Assembly (NCBI RefSeq): GCF_900109265.1
Contig: NZ_FNZM01000032.1
Span: 1 to 64,000, forward strand
Direction of reading: 5' to 3'
Source: Paraburkholderia tropica
GTDB taxonomy: Bacteria; Pseudomonadota; Gammaproteobacteria; Burkholderiales; Burkholderiaceae
DNA length: 64,000 nucleotides
Position 1 is the stretch's first letter, and each line of letters begins with the position of its first letter. A model generated the notes under the pieces. That model searched no databases and was not told the DNA's origin. It worked only from the letters and a program-made list of their open reading frames with translations. This document shows, piece after piece, positions 48,857 to 58,345 of the stretch. Made by a program: the position numbers and the translations under genes.

Positions 48857-50061
48857 TCGAAGCGGCACAGTTCGTCGAAGCGGCGCGCGCGCGCGGCTTC
48901 GAATGGTATGCGGGCGTGCCGTGCTCGTTCCTCACGCCGTTCATCAATTACGTGCTGCAGGACGAGTCGCTGCATTACGTGAGCTCGGCCAACGAGGGCG
49001 ACGCCGTGGCGCTGATCGCGGGCGTCGCGCTCGCGGGCAAGCGCGGCATCGCCATGATGCAGAACTCGGGTCTCGGCAACGCGGTGAGCCCGCTCACCTC
49101 GCTCACGTGGACCTTCCGTCTGCCGCAACTGCTGATCGTGACGTGGCGCGGCCAGCCCGGCGTGTCCGACGAACCGCAGCACGCGCTGATGGGTCCGGTC
49201 ACGCCGCAGATGCTCGACACGATGGACGTGCCCTGGGAGCTGTTCCCGACCGAGGCCGACCAGATCGCGCCCGTGCTCGAACGCGCCATCCGCCACATGG
49301 ACGAAACGGGTCGCCCGTACGCGCTCGTGATGCAAAAGGGCAGCGTCGCGCCGTTCGAACTGAAGGGCGGCGGCTCGATGCCGGCGAAGCACGCGCTGCC
49401 GGTGGCGCAGTCGAAATTCGCGGGCGTGGGCTACGACGATCTGCCGACGCGCCAGCAGGCGCTCGAACGCGTGATCGCGGCCACGCCCGCCGAATCGACG
49501 GTGGTGGTGGCGTCGACGGGCTTCTGCGGCCGCGAACTCTACGCGATCGACGACCGCTCGAACCAGTTGTACATGGTCGGCTCGATGGGTTGCGTCAGCT
49601 CGTTCGCGCTCGGCCTCGCACTGGCGCGTCCGGATCTGAACGTGGTCGCGCTCGACGGTGACGGCGCCGCGCTCATGCGCATGGGCAACTTCGCGACGCT
49701 CGGCGCCTACGGTCCGTCGAACCTCACGCACGTGCTGCTCGACAACGGCGCGCACGATTCGACGGGCGGCCAGGCCACCGTCGCGCAACAGGTGTCGTTC
49801 GCGAACGTGGCGGCCGCTTGCGGTTACGCCGACGCCGTGGAAGGCGACGAACTCGCCACGCTCGACGCCGTGCTGGAAGCGGCGCGCGAACGCGCGACGG
49901 GTGCGAACGGCGTCGCCGGCGCACGCTTCGTACGCCTGACGATCAAGCGCGGCACGCCCGACGGCCTGCCGCGCCCGACCATCACGCCGCCCGACGTCAA
50001 GTCGCGTCTCATGCGCCATATCGGCGCCGAGGCTGCGGCTGCCGTCAACGCCGCTCAATAA
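48853..50061 (+). CDS. aepY: Phosphonopyruvate decarboxylase
   Basis: A 402-residue thiamine-diphosphate enzyme that drives phosphonate synthesis by decarboxylating phosphonopyruvate to phosphonoacetaldehyde. The N-terminal substrate/ThDP region is 'YAGVPCSFLTPFINYV', and the ThDP motif is 'LDGDGAALMRMGNF' with 'LDNGAHDSTGGQ' downstream. Length is normal for Ppd. The ATG overlaps the aepX stop by four bases (ATGA), so the two are translated together. Confidence 0.95.
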   Translation: MIEAAQFVEAARARGFEWYAGVPCSFLTPFINYVLQDESLHYVSSANEGDAVALIAGVALAGKRGIAMMQNSGLGNAVSPLTSLTWTFRLPQLLIVTWRGQPGVSDEPQHALMGPVTPQMLDTMDVPWELFPTEADQIAPVLERAIRHMDETGRPYALVMQKGSVAPFELKGGGSMPAKHALPVAQSKFAGVGYDDLPTRQQALERVIAATPAESTVVVASTGFCGRELYAIDDRSNQLYMVGSMGCVSSFALGLALARPDLNVVALDGDGAALMRMGNFATLGAYGPSNLTHVLLDNGAHDSTGGQATVAQQVSFANVAAACGYADAVEGDELATLDAVLEAARERATGANGVAGARFVRLTIKRGTPDGLPRPTITPPDVKSRLMRHIGAEAAAAVNAAQ

Positions 50062-50071
50062 GGAATCGCCG

Positions 50072-51139
50072 ATGCTGTTGCTCAATCCCGGCCCGGTCAC
50101 GCTCACCGAACGCGTGCGCCGCAGCCTGCTGCAGGAAGATCTGTGCCATCGCGAAAGCGAGTTCTTCGACGTACAGGAAGAGGCGCGCACGCGTCTCGTC
50201 GGCGTCTACGATCTCGATCCCGCGCAGTGGCAGGCGGTGCTCATGACCGGTTCCGGCACGGCCGCGGTCGAGAGCATGATCGCCTCGCTCGTGCCCGCGA
50301 ACGGCAAGCTGCTGATCGTCGAAAACGGCGTGTACGGCGAGCGCATCACCGCGATCGCCACGCAGTATGGCATCGCGCACGAAGTCGTGAAGCACGAGTG
50401 GATGCGGGCGCCCGATCTCGCGCGCATCACCGCCGCGCTCGACGCCGACCAGTCGTTCACGCACGTCGCGATCATTCATCACGAGACCACCACGGGCCGT
50501 CTGAACGATCTGCGCGCGCTGGGCGAAGCGTGCCGCGCGCGCGGCGTGCAGATGCTCGTCGACGGCGTGAGCAGCTTCGGTTCCGAAGCGATCGATTTCG
50601 ACGACACGAGCATCGCCGCCGTGGCGGCGACCGCGAACAAGTGCCTGCACGGCGTGCCCGGCGCGGCCTTCGTGATCGTGCGCCGCGCGGCGCTCGGCAC
50701 GGCCGCGAGCCGCACGTACTACCTCGATCTCAAGCGTCTCGCGACGCTGCAGGATCAGCGCAACACGCCGTTCACGCCGTCGGTGCACGCGTATTACGCG
50801 TTGGTCGAGGCGCTGCGCGAGCTGGCGGACGAAGGCGGCTGGAAGGCGCGTCACGCGCGTTACGCGGCGCTTTCGGAGCAGGTGCGCGCCGGTCTCGCCG
50901 CGCGCGGCATGGACTGCGTGCTGCCGAAGGACGAGTCGTCGGTGGTGCTGCGCGCGTTCCGTCTGCCTGCGGGCATCGACTATCCGAAGCTGCACGACGC
51001 GCTCAAGGCGCGCGGCTTCGTGATCTACGCGGGGCAGGGCGGTCTGTCGAAGGAACTGTTCCGCATCTCGACGATGGGCGACATTCATGCCGCCGACGTC
51101 GAGCGTCTGCTCGCGTCGTTTGACGCGATCGCGCAATAA
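50072..51139 (+). CDS. phnW: 2-Aminoethylphosphonate aminotransferase
   Basis: A 355-residue fold-type I PLP aminotransferase. The N-terminus 'LLLNPGPVTLTERVRRSL' and the PLP lysine in 'AATANKCLHGVPG' (about Lys191) match PhnW. In degradative pathways it runs from 2-aminoethylphosphonate to phosphonoacetaldehyde; next to PEP mutase and the decarboxylase it would run in the synthetic direction. It starts ten bases after the decarboxylase stop, with AAGGAA before its ATG, and is followed by a strong terminator, so the operon ends here. Confidence 0.94.
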   Translation: MLLLNPGPVTLTERVRRSLLQEDLCHRESEFFDVQEEARTRLVGVYDLDPAQWQAVLMTGSGTAAVESMIASLVPANGKLLIVENGVYGERITAIATQYGIAHEVVKHEWMRAPDLARITAALDADQSFTHVAIIHHETTTGRLNDLRALGEACRARGVQMLVDGVSSFGSEAIDFDDTSIAAVAATANKCLHGVPGAAFVIVRRAALGTAASRTYYLDLKRLATLQDQRNTPFTPSVHAYYALVEALRELADEGGWKARHARYAALSEQVRAGLAARGMDCVLPKDESSVVLRAFRLPAGIDYPKLHDALKARGFVIYAGQGGLSKELFRISTMGDIHAADVERLLASFDAIAQ

Positions 51140-51175
51140 GGCTTGACGACCGTTTAGCGATTCGTTTTGACCCAT

Positions 51176-51217
51176 AAAAAAAGGCCTTGCAGCGTGAAAG
51201 CGCTGCAAGGCCTTTTT
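51176..51217. terminator. Bidirectional terminator after phnW
   Basis: GGCCTTGCAGCG (51183-51194) pairs perfectly with CGCTGCAAGGCC (51201-51212) around a six-base loop, flanked by A-run 51176-51182 and T-run 51213-51217. It ends the phosphonate operon and the convergent PepSY gene. Confidence 0.95.
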
Positions 51218-51267
51218 GTTTCCGGCGCGCGCCGCGATCGACGCGATCGACGCAATCGACGCGGCGA

Positions 51268-52488
51268 TCAGCTCGCCGTGCGTTCGCGCGTGCGCACGGG
51301 CACGCTCTGTTTCGACGATTTGCGGCGCGCGCGCGCTTTCTTCAGCCAGATCAGCACGCCGGTCACGCTGAGCATCGCCACGACGATGCCCGTGAAGCTG
51401 ATCGCGATGCGTCCGGGCAAACCGGCGATACGGCCCGAGTGCAGCGGAAACTGCGCCTGAATGAAGATGTCGCCCGCGCTGCCGCGACCGGGAATCTGGC
51501 TGCCGAGAATCGCGTCGTTGTGGCCGTCGATCACGAGCCACGGATTGCCGAGCCCGGCGTCGCCGTGATCGTTGCCCGCTGCGTAGTAGCCCACGCCGTA
51601 GGCGCCGAACTCCGGCATCGCGAACAGTCCGCCCGGCGGCGCGGTGATGCCTTCGCGCCGGCCGATGGCGGCCGCTTCGGCGACGATGCGCGTGCGCGCG
51701 GCGTCGGCCTGGGCGGGCGTCAGCGCGCCGGCGGGCGAGGGCGAGCGGAACGGGTCCGGCGCGAGCGTCGAGAAGACCGAAACCACGGGGCGCACGATCT
51801 GCGTGCCGAGATTCATCGAAATCGACGTGACGGCGACCACGATCAGCAGACCCCAGAGCCACACGCCGCCCGAGCGGTGCAGATCGAACGTGAGCGCGTA
51901 GCCGCCGCGCTTGAGGCGGAACGCGAGCGACTTGCGCCAGCTCTTGAGATTCGGAAACGCGAGCACGATGGCGATGAAGCCGTCGAGCAGCCACACCATG
52001 CCCACCACGCCCATCGTCCAGACGCTGAAGTCGATGCCCATCTTCGTCGGCATGAACAGCGTGTAGTGGAGCTGGTAGAGGAAGGGAATCAGGTTCTCGC
52101 GCGCGAGCGACGGCGCGCCCCACATGCGGCGGCCCTGTTCGGCGCCAGTGACGGGATCGAGCGCGATCTGGTTGTAGTCGAGCGGATACGGTGCGCCGGT
52201 CTTCGGATCGGTGCGCGGACTCACGCGCGCCATGAAGGTGGTGCCGGGCTCGATCGAGAGCGGCATGAAGGTGACTTCGGCGTGCGGCTCGGCGGCCTCG
52301 AAGCGCTTCGCGAGTTCGAGCGGCGACAGCGGCGTGCCCGGCGTGTGAGCGTGATAGAAGGACGGGTTGAGCGCGGAATCCAGTTCGTGGTCCCACGCGA
52401 TCACCGCGCCGGTCAGCCCGGCGATGAACAGGAATGCCGCCGTGCCGAGGCCGAACCAGCGGTGCAGGCGAACCAGCAGCGGTCTCAT
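51268..52488 (-). CDS. PepSY-associated membrane protein
   Basis: About 406 residues with four membrane helices: helix 1 'LHRWFGLGTAAFLFIAGLTG', a periplasmic PepSY domain, a middle pair ('FDLHRSGGVWLWGLLIVVAV') and a last helix ('RIAISFTGIVVAMLSVTG'). Conserved His residues near helix ends suggest haem binding, as in siderophore-reductase relatives. Start 'MRPLLVRLHRW' was chosen as the family N-terminus; an ATG 34 codons earlier (52590) is in frame. A possible iron-responsive operator lies upstream. Function is likely iron reduction in the periplasm, by inference. Confidence 0.85.
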   Translation of the reverse strand: MRPLLVRLHRWFGLGTAAFLFIAGLTGAVIAWDHELDSALNPSFYHAHTPGTPLSPLELAKRFEAAEPHAEVTFMPLSIEPGTTFMARVSPRTDPKTGAPYPLDYNQIALDPVTGAEQGRRMWGAPSLARENLIPFLYQLHYTLFMPTKMGIDFSVWTMGVVGMVWLLDGFIAIVLAFPNLKSWRKSLAFRLKRGGYALTFDLHRSGGVWLWGLLIVVAVTSISMNLGTQIVRPVVSVFSTLAPDPFRSPSPAGALTPAQADAARTRIVAEAAAIGRREGITAPPGGLFAMPEFGAYGVGYYAAGNDHGDAGLGNPWLVIDGHNDAILGSQIPGRGSAGDIFIQAQFPLHSGRIAGLPGRIAISFTGIVVAMLSVTGVLIWLKKARARRKSSKQSVPVRTRERTAS

Positions 52489-52612
52489 GCGGCGGCGCGG
52501 CGCGTCCGGCGGAGTGCGGGAACGGGCTCGGTCTGAAAGTGGGTCACGATGCGTTGGTGGTTCGGCTAAACGGCTGAAGAGAGCGGACATGCAATATTAC
52601 CCGCTACTTGAC

Positions 52613-52633
52613 TGCAAATACGAATCGTTTGCA
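52613..52633. promoter_or_regulatory. Inverted repeat resembling a Fur box
   Basis: TGCAAA (52613-52618) and TTTGCA (52628-52633) flank nine AT-rich bases, in the AT-rich leader of the PepSY gene and next to TAATAT (52594-52599 on the minus strand). The 'ATTCGTATTTGC' part resembles iron-responsive Fur sites in this group, but it is not the textbook consensus. Confidence 0.4.
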
Positions 52634-52787
52634 TTTTAAGGAGCGTGGCGCCTGAGTGCAAGCTTGGTGAAAGCTAAGGCGAGGGATAAAAGCGGGAAAG
52701 CACGCGGATCGGGTCGATCGTGCGCGGTGGTGGAGGCTGATCGATTGGGTTCGGGCGCACGCGCAGCGGCGCGGCGTGCGCCGCCGT

Positions 52788-52937
52788 TCAGATCGGGTCC
52801 TTGTTCGGCGGACCGTCGGGGCGTTGCGGTTCTTCGCCGTGATGGCCCGGCGGCGGGGGCGTGAGCGGGTCGCGGTCGGGATCGCGCGTCGGGTCGGCGA
52901 GCGGTTCGGGAAGCGGGTTCGTGTGCGAGCAGATCAT
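52788..52937 (-). CDS. Small Pro/Asp-rich protein, 49 residues
   Basis: A short gene reading 'MICSHTNPLPEPLADPTRDP' at its start and ending 'PDGPPNKDPI'. GAGG lies eight bases before the ATG. The Pro, Asp and Arg-rich composition is non-random and distinct from the overlapping longer frame in this region. The protein is probably disordered and cytoplasmic. I infer it is real from the ribosome-binding site and composition only. Confidence 0.5.
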   Translation of the reverse strand: MICSHTNPLPEPLADPTRDPDRDPLTPPPPGHHGEEPQRPDGPPNKDPI

Positions 52938-53169
52938 CGCGGCTACCTCGTGCGCGGCCGGGGCCGGGCGGTGGACGGAACGCGGAGCGCGTACTCATAG
53001 CCTAGCTGATCGCGGCGCGGCGTGCCGTGGAGATTCGGGCGCGCCTTCAGGCGGGGTTTCGGGGCGCGGCGATTTGCATGCGCGAGTGTGGCGACGAGAC
53101 GATCGGCAGGCGATTGTTCGTCAAACCTGCCATATTGAGTGCGATACAGGCCGTTTTGAGTGTCGATTA

Positions 53170-53197
53170 TTGCTGTCAGATCAACACTGTTTATATG
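53170..53197 (+). promoter_or_regulatory. Candidate promoter of the small membrane-protein gene
   Basis: TTGCTG (53170-53175) and TATATG (53192-53197) are separated by 16 bases in an AT-rich stretch 98 bases before the start at 53295. Both boxes match consensus moderately. Confidence 0.45.
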
Positions 53198-53252
53198 CTG
53201 CCGGCATTTTTCAAAAACTTACCCGGTCGTAAACTTCAGCCTTCCTCAAAAC

Positions 53253-53272
53253 GGGAGCGCCAGCGCGCTCCC
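53253..53272 (+). promoter_or_regulatory. Hairpin in the 5' leader of the gene at 53295
   Basis: GGGAGCGC and GCGCTCCC form a perfect 8-bp stem with a CAGC loop, ending 22 bases before the start codon. It lies between the candidate promoter and the ribosome-binding site and could affect translation or mRNA stability. Confidence 0.6.
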
Positions 53273-53294
53273 TCAGTATCGGCAAGGTGATGGT

Positions 53295-53534
53295 ATGGGT
53301 GCGGCGGTAGTGGCGGTGGTGTTCGTTCTGGGTTTGCTCGGCGTGCCGACGTTGTTTGGTCATGCGTCGCACGCGAAAGCCGAGCAGGTCGCCTCGGTGC
53401 ACACGCCGCCCGCAGTCTCGGAGAAGTCCGGTGGCGATGCGAATGCCAAGGCGGACGCTGCGGCGTCCGACACGGTCGCGAACCCAGTTGCCGATACCAC
53501 GACGGACGCAGCGACGGACGCCAGCCGTCCCTGA
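53295..53534 (+). CDS. Small single-helix protein with Ala/Asp/Thr-rich tail
   Basis: A 79-residue protein with one N-terminal membrane helix or signal anchor ('MGAAVVAVVFVLGLLGVPTL') and a hydrophilic tail with short repeats such as 'DTTTDAATDAS'. AAGGTGATG precedes the chosen ATG. No family is recognised. The frame extends upstream to 53160 without support. Confidence 0.55.
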   Translation: MGAAVVAVVFVLGLLGVPTLFGHASHAKAEQVASVHTPPAVSEKSGGDANAKADAAASDTVANPVADTTTDAATDASRP

Positions 53535-53598
53535 GCCGCTTGCCGAGCTTCTTGCGTTTCCTCAACGCGCCGCCCGGCGCGAAATCCGCGCCTGACGT

Positions 53599-54186
53599 TT
53601 AAAGCCCGTGCAGATCGGCGGGCGTGTCCACGTCGCGCAGAATGCCGGGGTCGTCGACGTCGATCCGTTTGATCGGCTGCGTGCTGAGCAACGCGCGCGC
53701 GCCCGTGTCGCCGTCGAGCGCGATCAGTGCCGCGCGATGTTCGAGGCCGAATCCCACCGGATGTCCGCGCCGGCCGTCATGGAACGGCGCGACGAGCGGC
53801 GCGCCCGCGTCCAGTTCGCGCGCGACCGCTTCGATCGTGGGCACGGCGATACGCGGCATGTCCGCGAGCGCGACGATCCAGCTTTCGCCTTCCGTATCGG
53901 CTTCGACGGCCGCCGCCAGACTCGCGCCCATGCCGCGCACGGCGTCGGGCGCGAACACCACGTCGCAGCCTGCCTCGTTGAGCGCGTGCGCGAGCGCTTC
54001 CGCGCCGGGACGCACGACGGCGATCACCTTGGGCACGACGAGCAGCAGACGATGCGCGGCTTCGTGCGCGACGCACGCGCCGCCAGGCAGCGGTTCGAGC
54101 AGCTTGTTGCGCAGACCTTGGGGATCGAAACGCGATCCCGTGCCGGCGGCGAGCAGGACGCCGGTGGCGAGCGATGCATAAGCCAT
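53599..54186 (-). CDS. mocA: MocA-like molybdenum cofactor cytidylyltransferase
   Basis: A 195-residue nucleotidyltransferase with the MobA/MocA loop 'LLAAGTGSRFDPQGLRNKLLEPL' in its first 35 residues and 'GHPVGFG' near residue 138. MocA converts molybdopterin to the cytosine dinucleotide cofactor used by xanthine-oxidase family enzymes. It lies downstream of a PaoABC-like operon on the same strand (152-base gap), which strongly suggests it supplies that enzyme. The alternative, a purine catabolism cofactor protein, is less likely here. Confidence 0.85.
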   Translation of the reverse strand: MAYASLATGVLLAAGTGSRFDPQGLRNKLLEPLPGGACVAHEAAHRLLLVVPKVIAVVRPGAEALAHALNEAGCDVVFAPDAVRGMGASLAAAVEADTEGESWIVALADMPRIAVPTIEAVARELDAGAPLVAPFHDGRRGHPVGFGLEHRAALIALDGDTGARALLSTQPIKRIDVDDPGILRDVDTPADLHGL

Positions 54187-54338
54187 GGGGTCTACCGCGG
54201 GGCGAGCCGCGCGAGAAGGGAATGGGCCGATTGTGCGGCGCAATGGCGCGCGGGGCAAGCGCGGATTGCCCCGCGCGCGCGTGAGGTGCGGCGAGCGAAT
54301 CGACGCTGAATCAACGCCAGATCGACGATGCCGCCGCT

Positions 54339-56615
54339 TCACGCGAACGCGTGCTGCGGCAGCATCAGCTTGTCGAGCGTGATCGGCAAATCGCGCACGC
54401 GCACGCCCGTCGCGTGATACACGGCGTTCGCGATGGCGGCGGGCACGCCCGTAATGCCGATCTCGCCGATGCCGCGCACGCCGACCGCATTGAAGCGCAG
54501 ATCCGGCTGGCCCACGAACAACACATCCAGCGCGCCGATGTCGGCGTTCACCGGCACGTGGTACTGCGCGAAATTGCCGTTTGCGAAGCGGCCCGTGCGC
54601 GTGTCGAGCAGACCGTCTTCGTGCAGCGCCGTGCTCACGCCCCACACCATGCCGCCCATCAACTGGCTGCGCGCGGTCTTCTCGTTGAGCACCTGCCCCA
54701 CGTCATAAGCGCCGACGATGCGCGTCACGCGCACCGTGCCCAGTTCCGCGTCCACGTGCACTTCGGCAAAGACCGCGCCGAACGAGTGGAACGCGTACTG
54801 CCTGCGCTCGTCGCCCGGTTTAGCCGTGGCCTGCGCGTCGATTGGCTGGCCGCCCGCGCGCGCCACGATGGCGGCGGCGGGATCGCGGCGCGACGGGTCG
54901 CTGCGCAACACGACCCAGCCGTCGCTGACGGTGACCTCGGCGGGCGCGGCGCTGTACACGGGCGAGGCGCGGTCGGCCACGGCCAGCGCGATCAGTTTGT
55001 CGCGCGCGGCGCGCGCCGCGGCCTGCACGGCCGGCGACACGCTCGCCGCCGACTGCGAGCCGCCCGAGCCGGGCGCGCGCGGCAGCGTCGAATCGCCGAG
55101 CGCGAACGCGATGCGATCGGGCGGAAAGCCGAGCGCATCGGCGGCCACCTGCGTCATCACGGTATAGGTGCCGGTGCCGAGGTCCTGCGTGCCGGAGGCG
55201 ACCATCGCCGTGCCGTCGGGCAGGATGCGCGCGAGCGCGGACGCTTCGCCGCGGTTCGCGGGATAGGTCGCGCTCGCCATGCCCCAGCCGATCAGCGTAT
55301 TGCCCTCGCGCATCGCGCGCGGCGCGTTCACGCGCTGTGCCCAGCCGAAGCGATCCGCGCCTGCCGCGTAGCATTCGCGCAGTGCCTTCGACGACCACGG
55401 CTTGCCCTCCTGCGGCTCGGCTTCGGCGTAATTCTTCAGACGCAGTGCGACGGGATCGAGCTTGAGCCGCCACGCGAGTTCGTCCATCGCCGATTCGAGC
55501 GCGAACGAGCCGGTGGTTTCGCCGGGCGCGCGCGTGAAGGTCGGCGTGCCCACGTTCAGCGGCACGACGCGATGACTCGTGCTCAGGTTCGGCACCGCAT
55601 ACATCATGCGCGTGACGAGTCCGGACAGTTCGGTCCAGTCCTCGAACGTCGAGGTGTGCGAAAAGGTGTCGTGACGCAGGCCGGTCAACGTGCCGTCTTT
55701 GCGCGCCGCGATCGACAGATGCTGCTCGGTGTGCGGGCGCGAGCCGACCGGGCCGAACATCTGCGGACGCGCGAGCGCGAGACGCACGGGGCGTCCGGTC
55801 TGCTTCGCGGCCATCGCGCACAGACTCACATGCGACCACGACGAACCCTTGCAGCCGAAGCCGCCGCCGATGAACGGCGAAATCACGCGCACGTTCGCGG
55901 CGGGCACGCCGAACACGGCGGCGACGGCGGTGCTCGCGCCGGAGACGCCTTGCGTCGAGTCGTAGAGGGTGAGTTCGGGGCCGTCCCAGCGCGCCATCGT
56001 CGCGTGCGGTTCCATCGGATTGTGGAATTGCACCGGCGTCGTGTAGATGGCGTCGATGCGCACCGCGCCTTCGCGCAGTCCCGCTTCCGGATCGCCGCGC
56101 GACGAATCGGCGGGACGGCCCGGCGGCGAGGGCGGCGTGTGCGCCTCGCTTTTCGCGCGCGCGAAATCGAGCGTGCCGGGCGTGGCGGCGTAGACCGGCT
56201 TGACGTGCTGCGCGGCGTCGATGGCGCGCTCCAGCGTGTCGGCGACGACGACCGCGACCGGCTCGTTGCTGTAGCGCACGATGTTGTCTTGCAGCAGCGT
56301 GAGGCGGCGGCCCGCGGGCGGCGCGAGCGGCGTCTGGCCGTTGTTGGGCAGTCGCATCGCGTTTTGCCACGTCATCACCAGCAGCACGCCGGGCATCGCC
56401 TGCGCGCGGCGCGTGTCGATCGACGTGATCGTGCCGCTCGATAGGGTGCTCGTCACGATCACCGCGTGCGCGAGCCGCGCCTCGGGAAAGTCCGACGCAT
56501 AGCTCGCACTGCCCGTGACTTTGAGCATGCCGTCGATGCGATCGACGGGCTGGCCGATCAGCCGCTTCGTGTCGTGATTCGTGTCGTGATTCGCGTCCTG
56601 GTTCGCGTCGCTCAT
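54339..56615 (-). CDS. Xanthine dehydrogenase-family molybdopterin-binding subunit (PaoC-like)
   Basis: A 758-residue large subunit of an aldehyde oxidoreductase-type molybdoenzyme. 'GGGFGCKGSS' and 'ETTGSFALESAMDE' bind the cofactor, and the catalytic Glu lies in 'GVRGIGEIGITG' near the C-terminus. It oxidises aldehydes or N-heterocycles. The start overlaps the FAD subunit stop (ATGA). The N-terminus begins with a D/N/H repeat from a 12-bp tandem repeat. There is no export signal, so it would be exported bound to the Tat-bearing iron-sulfur subunit. Confidence 0.92.
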   Translation of the reverse strand: MSDANQDANHDTNHDTKRLIGQPVDRIDGMLKVTGSASYASDFPEARLAHAVIVTSTLSSGTITSIDTRRAQAMPGVLLVMTWQNAMRLPNNGQTPLAPPAGRRLTLLQDNIVRYSNEPVAVVVADTLERAIDAAQHVKPVYAATPGTLDFARAKSEAHTPPSPPGRPADSSRGDPEAGLREGAVRIDAIYTTPVQFHNPMEPHATMARWDGPELTLYDSTQGVSGASTAVAAVFGVPAANVRVISPFIGGGFGCKGSSWSHVSLCAMAAKQTGRPVRLALARPQMFGPVGSRPHTEQHLSIAARKDGTLTGLRHDTFSHTSTFEDWTELSGLVTRMMYAVPNLSTSHRVVPLNVGTPTFTRAPGETTGSFALESAMDELAWRLKLDPVALRLKNYAEAEPQEGKPWSSKALRECYAAGADRFGWAQRVNAPRAMREGNTLIGWGMASATYPANRGEASALARILPDGTAMVASGTQDLGTGTYTVMTQVAADALGFPPDRIAFALGDSTLPRAPGSGGSQSAASVSPAVQAAARAARDKLIALAVADRASPVYSAAPAEVTVSDGWVVLRSDPSRRDPAAAIVARAGGQPIDAQATAKPGDERRQYAFHSFGAVFAEVHVDAELGTVRVTRIVGAYDVGQVLNEKTARSQLMGGMVWGVSTALHEDGLLDTRTGRFANGNFAQYHVPVNADIGALDVLFVGQPDLRFNAVGVRGIGEIGITGVPAAIANAVYHATGVRVRDLPITLDKLMLPQHAFA
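56568..56603. repeat. 12-bp tandem repeat at the 5' end of the molybdoenzyme gene
   Basis: Three 12-base units in codon phase, two of them identical, encode the N-H-D-T period at residues 5-16. It lies before the conserved domain begins. Confidence 0.85.
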
Positions 56616-57613
56616 GCGAAGTCTCCCGTGGCGCCCGCCGCCAGCAAAGTCGCGCGGACGATCGCGCGCTGCGCCAGTTCGACCTTGAACGCATTGCCCG
56701 GCAGCGGCCGCGCCTGCGCGAGTTCGGCGGCGGCGGCCGCGCGTAACGTTGCGGTGTCGAGCGGGCGTCCGGTGAGATGCTGCTCGGCGACACTCGCGCG
56801 CCACGGCTTGTGCGCGACGCCGCCCAGCGCGAGGCGCACGCTGCGCACGGTCCGGCCGTCGAGTTGCAGCGCCGCTGCCACGGAGACGAGCGCGAACGCA
56901 TAGCTCGCGCGGTCGCGCAGCTTCAGGTAATGCGCGTGATCGCTGAAGGCGGGCGGCGGCAGATCGACCGACGTGATCAGTTCGCCAGGCGCGAGCGTGG
57001 TGTCGAGATCGGGACGCTCGCCGGGCAGTCGATGAAACTGCGCGAAGGCAATCGCGCGCGCGCCGTTCGGACCGCGCACCTGCACGACGGCGTCGAGCGC
57101 CGCGAGCGCCACGCTCATATCGGACGGATTCACGGCCACGCATTGCGTGCTCGCGCCGAGGATCGCGTGCAGCCGGTTGAAGCCGCCGAGCGCCGCGCAG
57201 CCGCTACCGGGCGCGCGCTTGTTGCATTGCGCGAACGCAGTGTCGTAGAAGTAATCGCAGCGCGTGCGTTGCAGCAGATTTCCGCCGACCGTCGCCATGT
57301 TGCGCAATTGCGGCGACGCGCCCGCGAGCAGCGCTTGCGAGAGCAGCGGATAACGCGTGCGCACGAGCGTGTGATTGGCGGCGTCGCTGTTACGCACGAG
57401 CGCGCCGATGCGCAGGCCGCCATCGGGCAAGGCGTCGATCTGATCGAGCGGCGCGAGGCGCGTGATGTCGATCAGCGTGACGGGATGCGCGAGGCCGCCT
57501 TTCATCAGATCGAGCAGATTCGTGCCGCCGCCGATGAAGGCCGCGCCCGGTTGCTGCGCGGCGGCGATGGCGGCGTCGATGCTGGCGGCGCGCTGGTAGG
57601 AGAGAGCGTCCAT
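56612..57613 (-). CDS. FAD-binding subunit of xanthine dehydrogenase-family enzyme (PaoB-like)
   Basis: A 333-residue medium subunit with the FAD motif 'AAFIGGGTNLLDLMKGG' near residue 25 and 'RNMATVGGNLLQRTRC' near residue 100, where CO dehydrogenase-type flavin subunits carry the TIGG-like loop. The Cys-rich 'RCDYFYDTAFAQCNKRAPGS' may hold an extra iron-sulfur cluster, as known for PaoB. It transfers electrons from the iron-sulfur subunit to the final acceptor. It is the middle gene of the operon. Confidence 0.92.
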   Translation of the reverse strand: MDALSYQRAASIDAAIAAAQQPGAAFIGGGTNLLDLMKGGLAHPVTLIDITRLAPLDQIDALPDGGLRIGALVRNSDAANHTLVRTRYPLLSQALLAGASPQLRNMATVGGNLLQRTRCDYFYDTAFAQCNKRAPGSGCAALGGFNRLHAILGASTQCVAVNPSDMSVALAALDAVVQVRGPNGARAIAFAQFHRLPGERPDLDTTLAPGELITSVDLPPPAFSDHAHYLKLRDRASYAFALVSVAAALQLDGRTVRSVRLALGGVAHKPWRASVAEQHLTGRPLDTATLRAAAAAELAQARPLPGNAFKVELAQRAIVRATLLAAGATGDFA

Positions 57614-57628
57614 GAGCGGCTCCGTGCG

Positions 57629-58345
<717 letters not shown>

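Larger units (their letters stand above)
52938..53294. other. Intergenic region with promoter and hairpin
   Basis: The right half turns AT-rich and contains a candidate promoter and an 8-bp hairpin upstream of a small gene at 53295. The left half is GC-rich with no supported gene; a plus-strand frame here lacks a ribosome-binding site. Confidence 0.55.

Noticed and set aside
52636..52998. 120-residue Arg/Pro-rich minus-strand frame
   Set aside because: Overlaps the better-supported 49-residue gene in another frame; composition looks like shadow translation.
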